Below, one piece after another: positions 25,492 through 34,174 of a stretch of DNA of 64,000 nt; within the stretch, counting starts at the first letter, position 1, and each line of letters starts with the position of its first letter. The position numbers and the translations under genes are program-made. The stretch spans positions 744,001 to 808,000 of the forward strand of contig NZ_JAGXJY010000001.1 in NCBI RefSeq assembly GCF_019091085.1, in the 5' to 3' direction. This DNA is from Mesorhizobium sp. GbtcB19. Lineage in GTDB: Bacteria > Pseudomonadota > Alphaproteobacteria > Rhizobiales > Rhizobiaceae. Under the pieces are notes generated by a model. That model was given only the letters and a program-made list of their open reading frames with translations. It was not told the origin of the DNA and ran no database searches.

Positions 25492-26988
25492 CTAGTGCAC
25501 CGCCGCGTACATGATCTTCTCCTCCGTCGCCTCCACCGGCGAAAACTCCTCGACGATGCGGCCCTGGCGGCAGACCAGGATGCGATCGGACAGGTTCATG
25601 ATCTCCGGCAGGTAGGACGAGATGACGACGACGGCGAGGCCCTCGTCAGCCAGCCGGTTGATGATCTGGTGGATCTCGACGATGGCGCCGACATCGACGC
25701 CGCGCGTCGGCTCGTCGAAGATGACGATGCGCGGCCGCTGCACCAGCCCCTTGCCGATCACGACCTTCTGCTGGTTGCCGCCGGAGAGCTCGACCACGCG
25801 CGCATTGTCGTTGATCGCCTTGATGTTGAGCGTCTTCGTCCACTCGGCCGAGAGCTGCCGCATCTCCTGCTGGTTGATCACCCAGGCTTTTTCGCGCCCG
25901 GCCGCGAGCAATCCGCCGAACAGGTTCTCGGCGATGCCCATCGTCTCGAAAATGCCTTCGCTCTTGCGGTCCTCGGTGACATAGACGATGCCGTCGGCCA
26001 CGGCTTCACTCGGCACGAGATAACGCACCGGCTTGTCATCCAATTCAATCGCGCCACCGCGCAAAAAGTCGCGCTTGTAGATGCCCGAGACGATCTTGAA
26101 GGTTTCGGTGCGGCCGGAGCCGATCAGCCCGAACACGCCGGTGATCTGGCCCTCGAAGATCGAGAAGGAATTGTTGCGCACGATGTTGCTCATCGAGATG
26201 TCCTGCACCGAGAGCACTTTCTTGCCCGCCTTGCGCAACTTCGCCTCGTCGCGCTGGCGGTAGATCTGCCCCGACAGCGAGCGCCCGACCATGGCGGCGA
26301 CGATCCTGTCGCGATCGAAGGCCGAGGTGTCGTCGGTGATCACCAGTTCGCCGTCGCGCAGGATGGTGATGCGGTCGGCGATCATCAGCGCCTCTTCCAG
26401 CGCATGGCTGATGAAGACGATCGAGACGCCGCGCGCCTTCAGGCGGCGGATCAGCGCGAAGAAGTGGCGTTTCTCCTCCGGCGTCAGCGTCGCGGTCGGC
26501 TCGTCGAAGATGATGATCTCGGCATTGTGGTGGACGGCGCGCGCGATCTCGACCATCTGCCGCTTGGCAGCGCCGAGCGTGGCCACCATCCCGTTCGGAT
26601 CGACGGGAAAGTTCAGCGACTGCAGGAATTGCTGTGCCGAGATATAGGTGCCGCGCAGCCGGTTGAGGAACTTCTCGGTGCCGAGATAGAGGTTCTGCGC
26701 CACCGTCATCGACGGCACCAGGCTGGTCTCCTGGAACACCATGGCGATGCCGGCTTCAAGTGCCGCATGCGGCGAGGCGTAAGCCGTCTCGACGCCCTTG
26801 TGGAACATCTTGCCGGAGGTCGCGTCGACGACGCCGGCGATGATCTTGGTCAGCGTCGACTTGCCGGCGCCGTTCTCGCCGAGCAGCGCGTGGATCTCGC
26901 CCTTCCTCAGATCGAATGTGACGTTCTTCACCGCCGGCACGCCGCGATAGGTTTTGGTGACGTTCTCGAGACGGACGATCGGTTCCAT
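25492..26988 (-). CDS. CUT2 sugar ABC transporter ATP-binding protein (two ABC domains)
   Basis: RbsA-type ATPase of 498 residues. Domain 1 has Walker A GENGAGKSTLTK near residue 40, a degenerate signature (LGAAKRQ) and Walker B IIIFDEPTATLT. Domain 2 has a degenerate Walker A (GLIGSGRTET), signature LSGGNQQKVVIGKGL and Walker B IVIFDEPTRGVD. ATG 26988 follows GGGAGGTTTCTG and overlaps the stop of the propeller gene by one base (TGATG). It is the last gene of the five-gene importer operon and is transcribed toward the repeat at 25442. Confidence 0.9.
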   Translation of the reverse strand: MEPIVRLENVTKTYRGVPAVKNVTFDLRKGEIHALLGENGAGKSTLTKIIAGVVDATSGKMFHKGVETAYASPHAALEAGIAMVFQETSLVPSMTVAQNLYLGTEKFLNRLRGTYISAQQFLQSLNFPVDPNGMVATLGAAKRQMVEIARAVHHNAEIIIFDEPTATLTPEEKRHFFALIRRLKARGVSIVFISHALEEALMIADRITILRDGELVITDDTSAFDRDRIVAAMVGRSLSGQIYRQRDEAKLRKAGKKVLSVQDISMSNIVRNNSFSIFEGQITGVFGLIGSGRTETFKIVSGIYKRDFLRGGAIELDDKPVRYLVPSEAVADGIVYVTEDRKSEGIFETMGIAENLFGGLLAAGREKAWVINQQEMRQLSAEWTKTLNIKAINDNARVVELSGGNQQKVVIGKGLVQRPRIVIFDEPTRGVDVGAIVEIHQIINRLADEGLAVVVISSYLPEIMNLSDRILVCRQGRIVEEFSPVEATEEKIMYAAVH

Positions 26989-28037
26989 CAGAAACCTCCC
27001 GTATCGATTGCCAGCACGCAGTCGCCGCCCTTGGAGGCGATCAATAGCTGGCCATCCTGTTCCGCCACGCTGCAGATGCCGTGGCGCGTGCCGTTGGCGC
27101 GGCTGTGCAGGCTGAATTGCGGCTGCATGTTCGGGTCGAGCTTCACGACGAGCCCGTAGGAGCGGCTGGGCGACCAGGGCTTGTGGATGCCCATGGTGCG
27201 GATGCCACCGCATTGCAGCGGCTCGAGGAAGCTGCGGTTGGAGGCCAGCGCCGGCGCGATCCAGTAAGCCGGCGGCACCTGGTCGATCATGTCCTGGCGA
27301 TAATGCGTTTCCTGCAGCACGAATTCGATCAGCCGGTTGCGCGGTGCAAACAGCGTCAGCCAGGCGCCGCCGTCGCTGGCGGGTGATAGCCGCGCGGGAT
27401 AGCCGGGCAGATGCGTCAGCGCCGTCGAACGGTTGCCGATTGAGCCGTCGAAACGGACAAGCTGATGCCGCCAGCTTTCGCTGACCAGCACGTCACCGCC
27501 GAGAGGATGGAGCCCATAGGGAAAGGCGATATCGCCGGCGGTCTTCTGAAAACCGATACCCCCAGGCCCGCACCGCCAGAGCGAGCCGGACGCGCCCTTC
27601 TTCATCAGGTCGGCCGCCCATTGCGACGGCGCATGTTCGGCTGACCCATTGGCCAGCCACAGCGTGCCGTCCTCGGCATAGGCAAGTGCTGTGATGCAGC
27701 TGACGTCAGCCGGCAGCGGAACGTCCTTGCCGGCGATCAGCAGCGTGCCGCTTTCCAGCCCGACGGCCAGGTCGCCCGATGGCGACAGCGCCAGCGCGGT
27801 GACGGCGGATGGAAACATCTCGACCACGACGGGCTCAGAACCGGCCACGATCGCAGAGACCGCATTGCCGCTGGACACAAGCAGCCTACCGTCGACCGAC
27901 AGCAGATTGTCCGGTTCGGCCAACTCGGCGAAGGCCGGTGCGTCGTCCAGCCGTGTGTTGGGACGGAAGGCGCCGTCGAGCGGCGGGATGGTGACCGCCT
28001 TGCCGCGGAAGACATCCAGGATCGGATCGAGGATCAT
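26988..28037 (-). CDS. Free-standing SMP-30/strictosidine-synthase-like beta-propeller protein
   Basis: 349 residues, no signal peptide, so probably cytoplasmic. Repeated blade segments are visible: LLSVDGRLLVSSG near residue 48, LALSPSGDLAVGLESG near 78, AYAEDGTLWLANGSAEH near 118 and FPYGLHPLGGDVLVSESW near 165. HLPGYPARLSPASDGGAWL near 205 is the PGYP-type motif of the strictosidine-synthase-like group. It overlaps the permease-propeller fusion upstream by four bases and the ATPase downstream by one. The likely role is hydrolysis of a lactone or related ester of the imported compound; this is inferred from family. Confidence 0.75.
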   Translation of the reverse strand: MILDPILDVFRGKAVTIPPLDGAFRPNTRLDDAPAFAELAEPDNLLSVDGRLLVSSGNAVSAIVAGSEPVVVEMFPSAVTALALSPSGDLAVGLESGTLLIAGKDVPLPADVSCITALAYAEDGTLWLANGSAEHAPSQWAADLMKKGASGSLWRCGPGGIGFQKTAGDIAFPYGLHPLGGDVLVSESWRHQLVRFDGSIGNRSTALTHLPGYPARLSPASDGGAWLTLFAPRNRLIEFVLQETHYRQDMIDQVPPAYWIAPALASNRSFLEPLQCGGIRTMGIHKPWSPSRSYGLVVKLDPNMQPQFSLHSRANGTRHGICSVAEQDGQLLIASKGGDCVLAIDTGGF

Positions 28038-30157
28038 GGCTTGCCTCCCCAATAGGAAGCGGGGCTGGTCCAGTTCGGATCCGCGCCCTCGATCTTGTAG
28101 CGTCCGACGCGGTTGTTGAGGATGCCGCCGACGAAGAGATAACCCCTGTGCTCGCGCATCGAGGTGACCATCGGATGCGCATTGCCGGAGAGATCGCCAA
28201 GCGTCTCGACGATGCCGCCCTTCTCGTTGAACTTCACCACGCCGCCGGTGTTGATGTTGGGAAACAGCCACTCGTCCTGCGGCAGCCGGCGCGTCATGCG
28301 CTTGCGCATATCAGGGTGGCGCAGCGACAGGTCGAAGCTCGGCGTGCGCATGCCGAGCCAGGCCATCCAGTAATTGCCGTCCGACGCCCGGTTGATGTTG
28401 TCGGGGTAGCCCGGCATGTCGCGGATGACGCATTCGGCGGTGCCGGCCTTCGACCCTTCCAGCCAGTAGCGGTGCACGCGGCAGGCCCAGCTCTCGGCGA
28501 AGAACAGCGACTTGCCGTCATGCGCCATGCAGACGCCATTGGTGTAGCGGTAGCCGTCTAGCAGCGTCTTGGTGGACCCGTCCTTCGGATCGTAGACCAG
28601 CAGGCGTCCGGTGGCGCGGTTCTCGATCGAGTCCAGCGCCCAGTCATGCGCATCGTAGCGCTTGGTCGAGTCGGTGAAATAGATACGGCCATCAGGCGCG
28701 ATGTCGCAATCGTTCGGGTCGCGCAGGCGCGCGTCGTCGACGATCGAGGTCCAGGAGCGCGCGGTCTCGGCCGAGAGGCGCTTCACGTCCCGATCCGGCG
28801 AGACGGAATAGAGCCCCATGGCGCCGACGCAGCTGATCAGATTGCCTTCCTTGTCGAAAGCGAGCCCCAGCGGAAAGCCGCCGATATGGGCAAAGACCTC
28901 GGAGCGTATGTAGTCCGGCGCAAAGAAGCGGACGATCTCGCCATGGCGTGTGCCGCAATAGAGATGGTCGTCGCGGTCGAGGATGACGTCCTCGGGCCCT
29001 TCCAGCTCGCCGAGCCCGATATGGTCGGCGGCCGACAGGCGGTTGTCGAGCTCGTAGGGCGTGCCGGAACCGGGCGCGGCCGATTGCGTCTCGCCCATCC
29101 TGAGATAGACCGGCGCGACATAGACCTCGTTCAGCACCTTGTGGCGGTTCTTCAGCCAGCGGATGTCGATGGTGACGGCGACCGCCAAAAGGATACCCAG
29201 CACCATCTGGTTGGTGCCGGTGCCATAGCCCAGCCGGATCAGCCCGTTGGTCATGGTGAGCACGATGATGGCGCCCATCAGGCCTTTGACCACCGAGCCG
29301 CGCCCGCCGCCCAGGCTGACGCCGCCGACCACGGCCGCCGTCAGCGCCATGATCTCGAGATTGAGGCCGGTGCCCGGCCCTGCCCCGCTCAATCGGCAGG
29401 CGATCAGGAAGCCGCCGATCGAGGCGCAGAAGCCGGAAAAGACATAGGTCATGAACACGGTGCGGCGCACGCGGATGCCGGCATTGTGCGCCGAGCGCCG
29501 GGAGCCGCCGACGGCCAGCACATGCCAGCCCGGCCGCGAGCGCGTCAGCGCGATGTGCGTGACGATGGCCAGGATAATGGCCAGCCAGACCGAGACCGAG
29601 AGCCCCCAGAACGTGCCGTCGCCGATGAAGTCGAGCACATCAGAGGAGGCCTGCGAAAGCTGCACGTCGGCGGCATAGGTGGTGACGAGGATGTCGAACA
29701 GCGCTCGCCCGAAGATGAAGGTGACCAGCGTGGTAAGGAAGGCGCGCAGCCTCAGATAGCCGACGAGGTAACCGTTGATGGCGCCGAAGACCAATCCGGC
29801 GGCGAGCGCCGCGGCCAGCGCCAGCCAGATCGACTGTTCGAGGATGAAGAAGACATAGACGGCGGAGAAGCAGGACAGCGCGAAGATCGAGCCGACCGAA
29901 AGATCGATGCCGCCGCCCAGCATCACCACGGTCATGCCGATGACGACCAGCGAGAACTCGCCGAGCTGGCGCGTCGATTCCTGCAGGGAGGTGAGCTTGA
30001 AGAAGCCCGGAATGATCGAGCCGAACACGCCGAGCGTCGCCACCAGCGCCAGGAAGGGGATGGCATTGTCGGTCCAGCGCTTGGTCAGGATCTCGCCGAC
30101 CAGATGGTCGGGCACGAGATTGTAGCGCCAGGCCTGGAGGCGTTCACGAAAGGTCAT
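28034..30157 (-). CDS. Fusion: CUT2 ABC permease + SMP-30/strictosidine-synthase-like beta-propeller
   Basis: 707 residues in one unbroken frame. Residues about 1-335 are an RbsC-like permease: VVMLGGGIDLSVGSIFALSC near 78, VVGGVSLGGGRGS near 290 and the last helix ending near DIRWLKNRHK. A linker of about 40 residues follows, then a six-blade propeller from about 376 to 700. Propeller marks are GELEGPEDVILDRDDHLYCG, NDCDIAPDGRIYFTDS, YTNGVCMAHDGKSLFFAES, GYPDNINRASDGNYWMAW and HPMVTSMREHRGYLFVGG. RbsC-type permeases end in the cytoplasm, so the enzyme domain should sit at the inner mouth of the channel. No frameshift is needed to join the parts and both look intact. Confidence 0.85.
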   Translation of the reverse strand: MTFRERLQAWRYNLVPDHLVGEILTKRWTDNAIPFLALVATLGVFGSIIPGFFKLTSLQESTRQLGEFSLVVIGMTVVMLGGGIDLSVGSIFALSCFSAVYVFFILEQSIWLALAAALAAGLVFGAINGYLVGYLRLRAFLTTLVTFIFGRALFDILVTTYAADVQLSQASSDVLDFIGDGTFWGLSVSVWLAIILAIVTHIALTRSRPGWHVLAVGGSRRSAHNAGIRVRRTVFMTYVFSGFCASIGGFLIACRLSGAGPGTGLNLEIMALTAAVVGGVSLGGGRGSVVKGLMGAIIVLTMTNGLIRLGYGTGTNQMVLGILLAVAVTIDIRWLKNRHKVLNEVYVAPVYLRMGETQSAAPGSGTPYELDNRLSAADHIGLGELEGPEDVILDRDDHLYCGTRHGEIVRFFAPDYIRSEVFAHIGGFPLGLAFDKEGNLISCVGAMGLYSVSPDRDVKRLSAETARSWTSIVDDARLRDPNDCDIAPDGRIYFTDSTKRYDAHDWALDSIENRATGRLLVYDPKDGSTKTLLDGYRYTNGVCMAHDGKSLFFAESWACRVHRYWLEGSKAGTAECVIRDMPGYPDNINRASDGNYWMAWLGMRTPSFDLSLRHPDMRKRMTRRLPQDEWLFPNINTGGVVKFNEKGGIVETLGDLSGNAHPMVTSMREHRGYLFVGGILNNRVGRYKIEGADPNWTSPASYWGGKP

Positions 30158-30190
30158 CGGCTGCTGCTGTCATTTCAATGGGAAAGAGGC

Positions 30191-30208
30191 GGCCGGAGCG
30201 ATCCGGCC
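30191..30208 (-). other. Stem-loop between binding-protein gene and permease-fusion gene
   Basis: GGCCGGA (30191-30197) pairs with TCCGGCC (30202-30208) around a 4-base loop; read on the minus strand it is followed by GCCTCTTTCC. It is the second importer in this window with a hairpin right after the binding-protein gene, fitting mRNA processing that gives more binding protein than channel. Confidence 0.5.
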
Positions 30209-30237
30209 ACCTCGTGGATACTTTCCGGAAGCGCGGC

Positions 30238-31263
30238 CTATTTCGCCGCCGCTTCCGCCTGCAGCGCCTTTAGGTCCCAGCAGCTGTCGGGCTTGAGGTC
30301 GGCCTTGGTCGTCGCCTTCTCCAGCGTGTAGATGTAGCTGTGCGAGGTGCCGGCCGGCTGACCGCTCTGCAGCAGGAACTTGATGATGGCGTTCATGTCG
30401 CCGGACTGGCGGGCGAGGTCGGTCATCACCACGGCGCCATAGGTGCCGTCGTTGAGCTTGTCGCAGTCGGCTGCCTTCTCGCCGCCGCCGGTGGTGACCA
30501 GGAACACCTTGCCGTCGAGCTTGGCGTCGCGGATCGCGGCCGAGGCGCCGGTGGCGTCGCCGTCCCAGAAGTCGATGATCGAGCAGATGTCGGGGTGCTG
30601 CTGCAGCATCGTCGTCGTCACGTTGCGCGAGGTGGTCGCGTCCCAGTTGGAGTCCGGCTTGGCGACGACCTGGAAGTCGGGATGCTTCTCCAGCACCTTC
30701 ATGATGCCGGCATACTGGTAGAGGCTGGACGAATTCGCCTGGTCGCCCTGCACCAGCCCGATCTTTTTGGACGAATTGTCGCCGCAGCCCTTGATCGCCG
30801 CTTCAGCCTCGAGCTGGCCGAGCTTGTCCCAGTCGCTGCCGACGAAGGCATCGGCCGGGTAGTTGGCCGGGTTGTCGACGAGCAGCACATAGGTGCCGGC
30901 AGCCTGCGCCTTCTTCATCAGCTTCGAATAGGAGTTGAGGTCGGGCGCGTGGATGATCAGCACGTCGGGCCGCGTGTCGGAGGCGATGGCGTCGGTGATC
31001 GCCTGCGCGCCGGCATCGACAACCCAGTTCGGATCGCGCGTTTCGAAGGTGCCGCCCCAGGCCTCGACTTCCTTCTTCAGATAATGCGCCCAGCCCTGCG
31101 CCAGGTCGAAGCCCATCGCCAGCGGCACCAGCATGACGCGCTTGCCATTGAGCGACTTGGCATAGGCAGCCGGACCTGGGTCGTCGGCGGCGAAGCTCGG
31201 TGCCACGAAGGCGGTAACGGCGAGCGCCGTGGCGGCGGCTATCAATGTTCTGAATAGTCTCAT
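30238..31263 (-). CDS. CUT2 sugar ABC transporter substrate-binding protein
   Basis: Periplasmic binding protein of 341 residues with a clear signal peptide: MRLFRTLIAAATALAVTAFV followed by APSFA and cleavage near residue 25. Family segments include VMLVPLAMGFDLAQGWAHYL near 43, ADVGSDWDKLGQLEAEAAIK-like residues near 143 (written here as FVGSDWDKLGQLEAEAA) and SIIDFWDGDATGASAAI near 235. Cysteines in IKGCGD, PDICSI, AADCDK and DSCWD suggest two disulphides. It lies between the first permease and the permease-propeller fusion. The ligand is unknown; a lactonisable sugar acid is suggested by the propeller enzymes. Confidence 0.86.
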   Translation of the reverse strand: MRLFRTLIAAATALAVTAFVAPSFAADDPGPAAYAKSLNGKRVMLVPLAMGFDLAQGWAHYLKKEVEAWGGTFETRDPNWVVDAGAQAITDAIASDTRPDVLIIHAPDLNSYSKLMKKAQAAGTYVLLVDNPANYPADAFVGSDWDKLGQLEAEAAIKGCGDNSSKKIGLVQGDQANSSSLYQYAGIMKVLEKHPDFQVVAKPDSNWDATTSRNVTTTMLQQHPDICSIIDFWDGDATGASAAIRDAKLDGKVFLVTTGGGEKAADCDKLNDGTYGAVVMTDLARQSGDMNAIIKFLLQSGQPAGTSHSYIYTLEKATTKADLKPDSCWDLKALQAEAAAK

Positions 31264-31351
31264 GTCACATCCTCTGGTTCGGTTTTCATTGCCGGGCGAT
31301 CGTCGCGATCGGTCCGGGTACCCGAGAGCAGGATGGGCTAGCCCACCTGCT

Positions 31352-32344
31352 CTAAATGTCGCCCTGCTGCGCGGTCTGCTCGTCGCGCGGATTGATGATG
31401 CCGTCGACGATGATGGCCCCGAGCAGGATCGCCGCCTTGATGAGGTTCTGGTAGAGCAGCGGAATGTCGATGATGGTCATGGCGTTGAGCAGGATGCCGA
31501 TCAGCGCCGCCCCGACCAGCACATTGCGCACCCCACCCCTGCCGCCCGACAAGCCGATACCGCCGATCACCGCCACCAGCACGATGTCGTAGAGCAGCGT
31601 CGAGTTGACGATGCGGGTGTTGATCGAATGCAGGCTGGCCGCCGTCAAAAGCCCGGCGATCAGGGCCACGAAGGCCGAAAGCACATAGCGCAGCACCAGC
31701 ATGGGCCGAACCGGAACGCCGATGTTGCGGGCGGCGACCGGGTTGTCGCCGGCGAAATAGATATAGCGGCCCCATTTGGTGTAGCGAAGGAACAGGAAGA
31801 ACAGGAAGGCGAGCCCGGCAAAGACGAACACCTCGACCGGGATGTCGAGGAAGCGCACGCCGCCGAGCAGTTCCACCCAATGGCCCTGCGGCACCGGAAC
31901 GGCATCCTGCGTGATCAGTTGCGAGCGCACATAGCCAAAGACGAAGGAGCCGGTGGCCAAGGTCACGAAGATCGCCGGCACGTCGGCATAGGCGACGAGA
32001 AACCCGTTGAACAGGCCGATGGCGAGCACGCCAGCCAGCACATAGGCGAAGGCGAGCCCATCCGAAGTGCCGGTGTTGAGCAATTGCAGGTACCAGGCGA
32101 CCGACATCGCCATGATCGCGACTGCCGACAGGTCGATGCCGCGGCCGATGATGACGACGGCCATGCCGAGCGCCAGTATACCCAGCACCGAGACCGAGCG
32201 GACGATGGCGACCAGATTGTCGGCGGTCAGGAAACCGGGCAGACCGATGGCTGCGGCGGCGAAGAGCAGGATCGCAATGGCAAAGACGATGCCTTCCTGA
32301 TTAAGGCGCCTCCAATTCGGCCAGCCGATCGCAATCATCGCCAT
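31352..32344 (-). CDS. CUT2 sugar ABC transporter permease (first gene of operon)
   Basis: 330 residues. ATG 32344 is preferred: GAGGGG lies 9 bases upstream and the protein starts MAMIAIGWPNWRR just before the first helix; an upstream start at 32440 adds a non-membrane leader with no support. Landmarks are VVIIGRGIDLSAVAIMAMS near 60, WGRYIYFAGDNPVAARNIG near 200 and VIGGIGLSGGRGG near 270. It should pair with the permease half of the fusion protein to form a heterodimeric channel. It heads the operon, ahead of the binding protein, an unusual order. Confidence 0.87.
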   Translation of the reverse strand: MAMIAIGWPNWRRLNQEGIVFAIAILLFAAAAIGLPGFLTADNLVAIVRSVSVLGILALGMAVVIIGRGIDLSAVAIMAMSVAWYLQLLNTGTSDGLAFAYVLAGVLAIGLFNGFLVAYADVPAIFVTLATGSFVFGYVRSQLITQDAVPVPQGHWVELLGGVRFLDIPVEVFVFAGLAFLFFLFLRYTKWGRYIYFAGDNPVAARNIGVPVRPMLVLRYVLSAFVALIAGLLTAASLHSINTRIVNSTLLYDIVLVAVIGGIGLSGGRGGVRNVLVGAALIGILLNAMTIIDIPLLYQNLIKAAILLGAIIVDGIINPRDEQTAQQGDI

Positions 32345-32621
32345 TGTCTTTCGCCCCTCGGACAGGCCTTGGCCGGGCCTGTGTCCCGGGACGAAAGCTA
32401 ATCGGCTCAACACAGGCTCGTCAAATGAATCCGCGTTCAAGAACCGCGCCTCTCCGACTATTTTCCGAGTGGACGCATCGATTGCCGTAACTGGCGCAAT
32501 AGGCGGAAACTCTTAGGCTTTTTGGCGGTTCGTTACCCTGATCGCGCGGCCCGCGGAAGAACCCGTTCGAAGGCGGCGCGGCCGGCGCAATTTGAGTCCG
32601 CAAAATGCGCCCGGCGCGACG

Positions 32622-34085
32622 TCAATTGTTCGTCGAATGCCCCGAAACCTCGGCGCCGGCATTGGCCGGCAGCACCAGGAAACGCAGCGCCGCCGCGAGA
32701 CCGAGCAGGCCGATCGCGACAAAGGTGATTCTGAAGTCGACGAGATCAGGTAGGGCTTCGCGCCTGACGATCTGCGACAGGTTGAGGATCGCCGCCGCGA
32801 TCGCCACGCCGAACAACATCGATATCTGCTGCAGCATCGAGGAGAGCGTCGCCGCCGAGCTTCGCTGCTGCGCCTCGATGTCGGCGAAGGCAAGCGTGTT
32901 GAGCGCCGTGAACTGCATCGAGCGCGTGAGGCCCGCGACCAGCATCAGCGCCACCACCAAGACTTGCGGCGTCTGCGGCGAGATTGCGCCGGAAGCCATG
33001 ATCGCCAGTGATGCGATCGCCCCGTTCACCACCATCACGGTGCGGAAGCCGAAGCGCCTGAGCGTCGGCGTGGTCACCGTCTTCATGCCGAGATTGCCGA
33101 GGAAATAGGCCAGCACCAGCAGGCCGGCATCGACCGGACGCAGGCCGAAGCCGACTTGGAACAGCAGTGGCAAAAGGAACGGCGTGGCGTTGATGGCGAC
33201 GCGGAAGATCGTGCCCGCTGCAAGCGTCGAGATCGCGAAGGTGAGCACCTTGAAGGCCGAAAGGTCGAGCAGCGGATGCTGCGCCCGCAACAGGTGGCGA
33301 ACGGCGAACCAGCCGATCACGATGCCGATGCCGATAGAGCCTACGGTCGGCAGCAAGCCGTCCTCGGGATGCGCCAGGCGTTCAAGCCCGTAAAGCATCA
33401 CCGCAAGGCCGAGCGAGGTCAGGAAGAAGCCTGGCCAATCGAGTGGCTTCGCCTCGGAGTCGCGGTCGCCCGGCACGAAGCGGGCGACCAAGGCAAGCCC
33501 GGCCGCCCCCAGCGGCACATTGATGAAGAAGTTCCAGTGCCAGGAGAGATAGGTGGTGATGAAGCCGCCGAGCACCGGCCCGACCACCGGCGCGAACAAA
33601 GCCGGCCAGGTGATCAGCGCCGTCGCGGCGATCAGCTCGGATTTCTCGGCATTGCGCAGCACCAGGATGCGGCCGACCGGCGTCATCAGCGCGCTGCCCA
33701 GCCCCTGCACGATGCGAGCCGCCACGAACTGCGTCAGGCTCTGCGAAAAGCCGCAAGCGACCGAGGCCAGCGTGAACAGCGCGATCGCGACGAGGAAGAT
33801 GTTGCGCGCGCCGAACCGGTCGGCCAGCCAGGCCGACAGCGGCACGAACACCGCCATGGTCAGCATATAGGCGGTGATGCCGATGCTCATCGCCACCGCC
33901 GGCACGCCGAAGGACTGGCCCATCTGCGGCAGCGATGTCGAGATGATCGTCGAATCCAGCAATTGCATGAAGAAGGCGACGGCGACGATCAAGGCCACGC
34001 GTCGTGCCTGCCGCGCGGGATTTGCGGGCCGGGACACGGCTTCGTTGTCGGGGATGCTGGTCATGACGCGCTGGTTGAACAGCAT
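32622..34085 (-). CDS. MFS multidrug exporter, DHA2 (EmrB/QacA) family
   Basis: Inner-membrane drug:proton antiporter of 487 residues, probably 14 helices. FFMQLLDSTIISTSLPQMG near residue 40 is the DHA2 motif D1, WLADRFGARNIFL near 87 is motif A, RIVQGLGSALMTPVGR near 125 is motif B and GPVLGGFITTYLSWHWNF near 170 is motif C with the following family motif. The start may instead be the ATG at 34064 (MTSIPDNEA). It is a single gene, divergent from the cyclodeaminase-lyase pair with about 90 bases between them; a functional link is possible but unproven. Confidence 0.88.
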   Translation of the reverse strand: MLFNQRVMTSIPDNEAVSRPANPARQARRVALIVAVAFFMQLLDSTIISTSLPQMGQSFGVPAVAMSIGITAYMLTMAVFVPLSAWLADRFGARNIFLVAIALFTLASVACGFSQSLTQFVAARIVQGLGSALMTPVGRILVLRNAEKSELIAATALITWPALFAPVVGPVLGGFITTYLSWHWNFFINVPLGAAGLALVARFVPGDRDSEAKPLDWPGFFLTSLGLAVMLYGLERLAHPEDGLLPTVGSIGIGIVIGWFAVRHLLRAQHPLLDLSAFKVLTFAISTLAAGTIFRVAINATPFLLPLLFQVGFGLRPVDAGLLVLAYFLGNLGMKTVTTPTLRRFGFRTVMVVNGAIASLAIMASGAISPQTPQVLVVALMLVAGLTRSMQFTALNTLAFADIEAQQRSSAATLSSMLQQISMLFGVAIAAAILNLSQIVRREALPDLVDFRITFVAIGLLGLAAALRFLVLPANAGAEVSGHSTNN

Positions 34086-34174
34086 AAGCCTGGTCCAGTC
34101 CAGAGCTTATCCAACAAACTTCCGTGTCGCCCTTTCGCCTGTTATGGATGAGCCGGGGTGGCCGAGGACAATGC

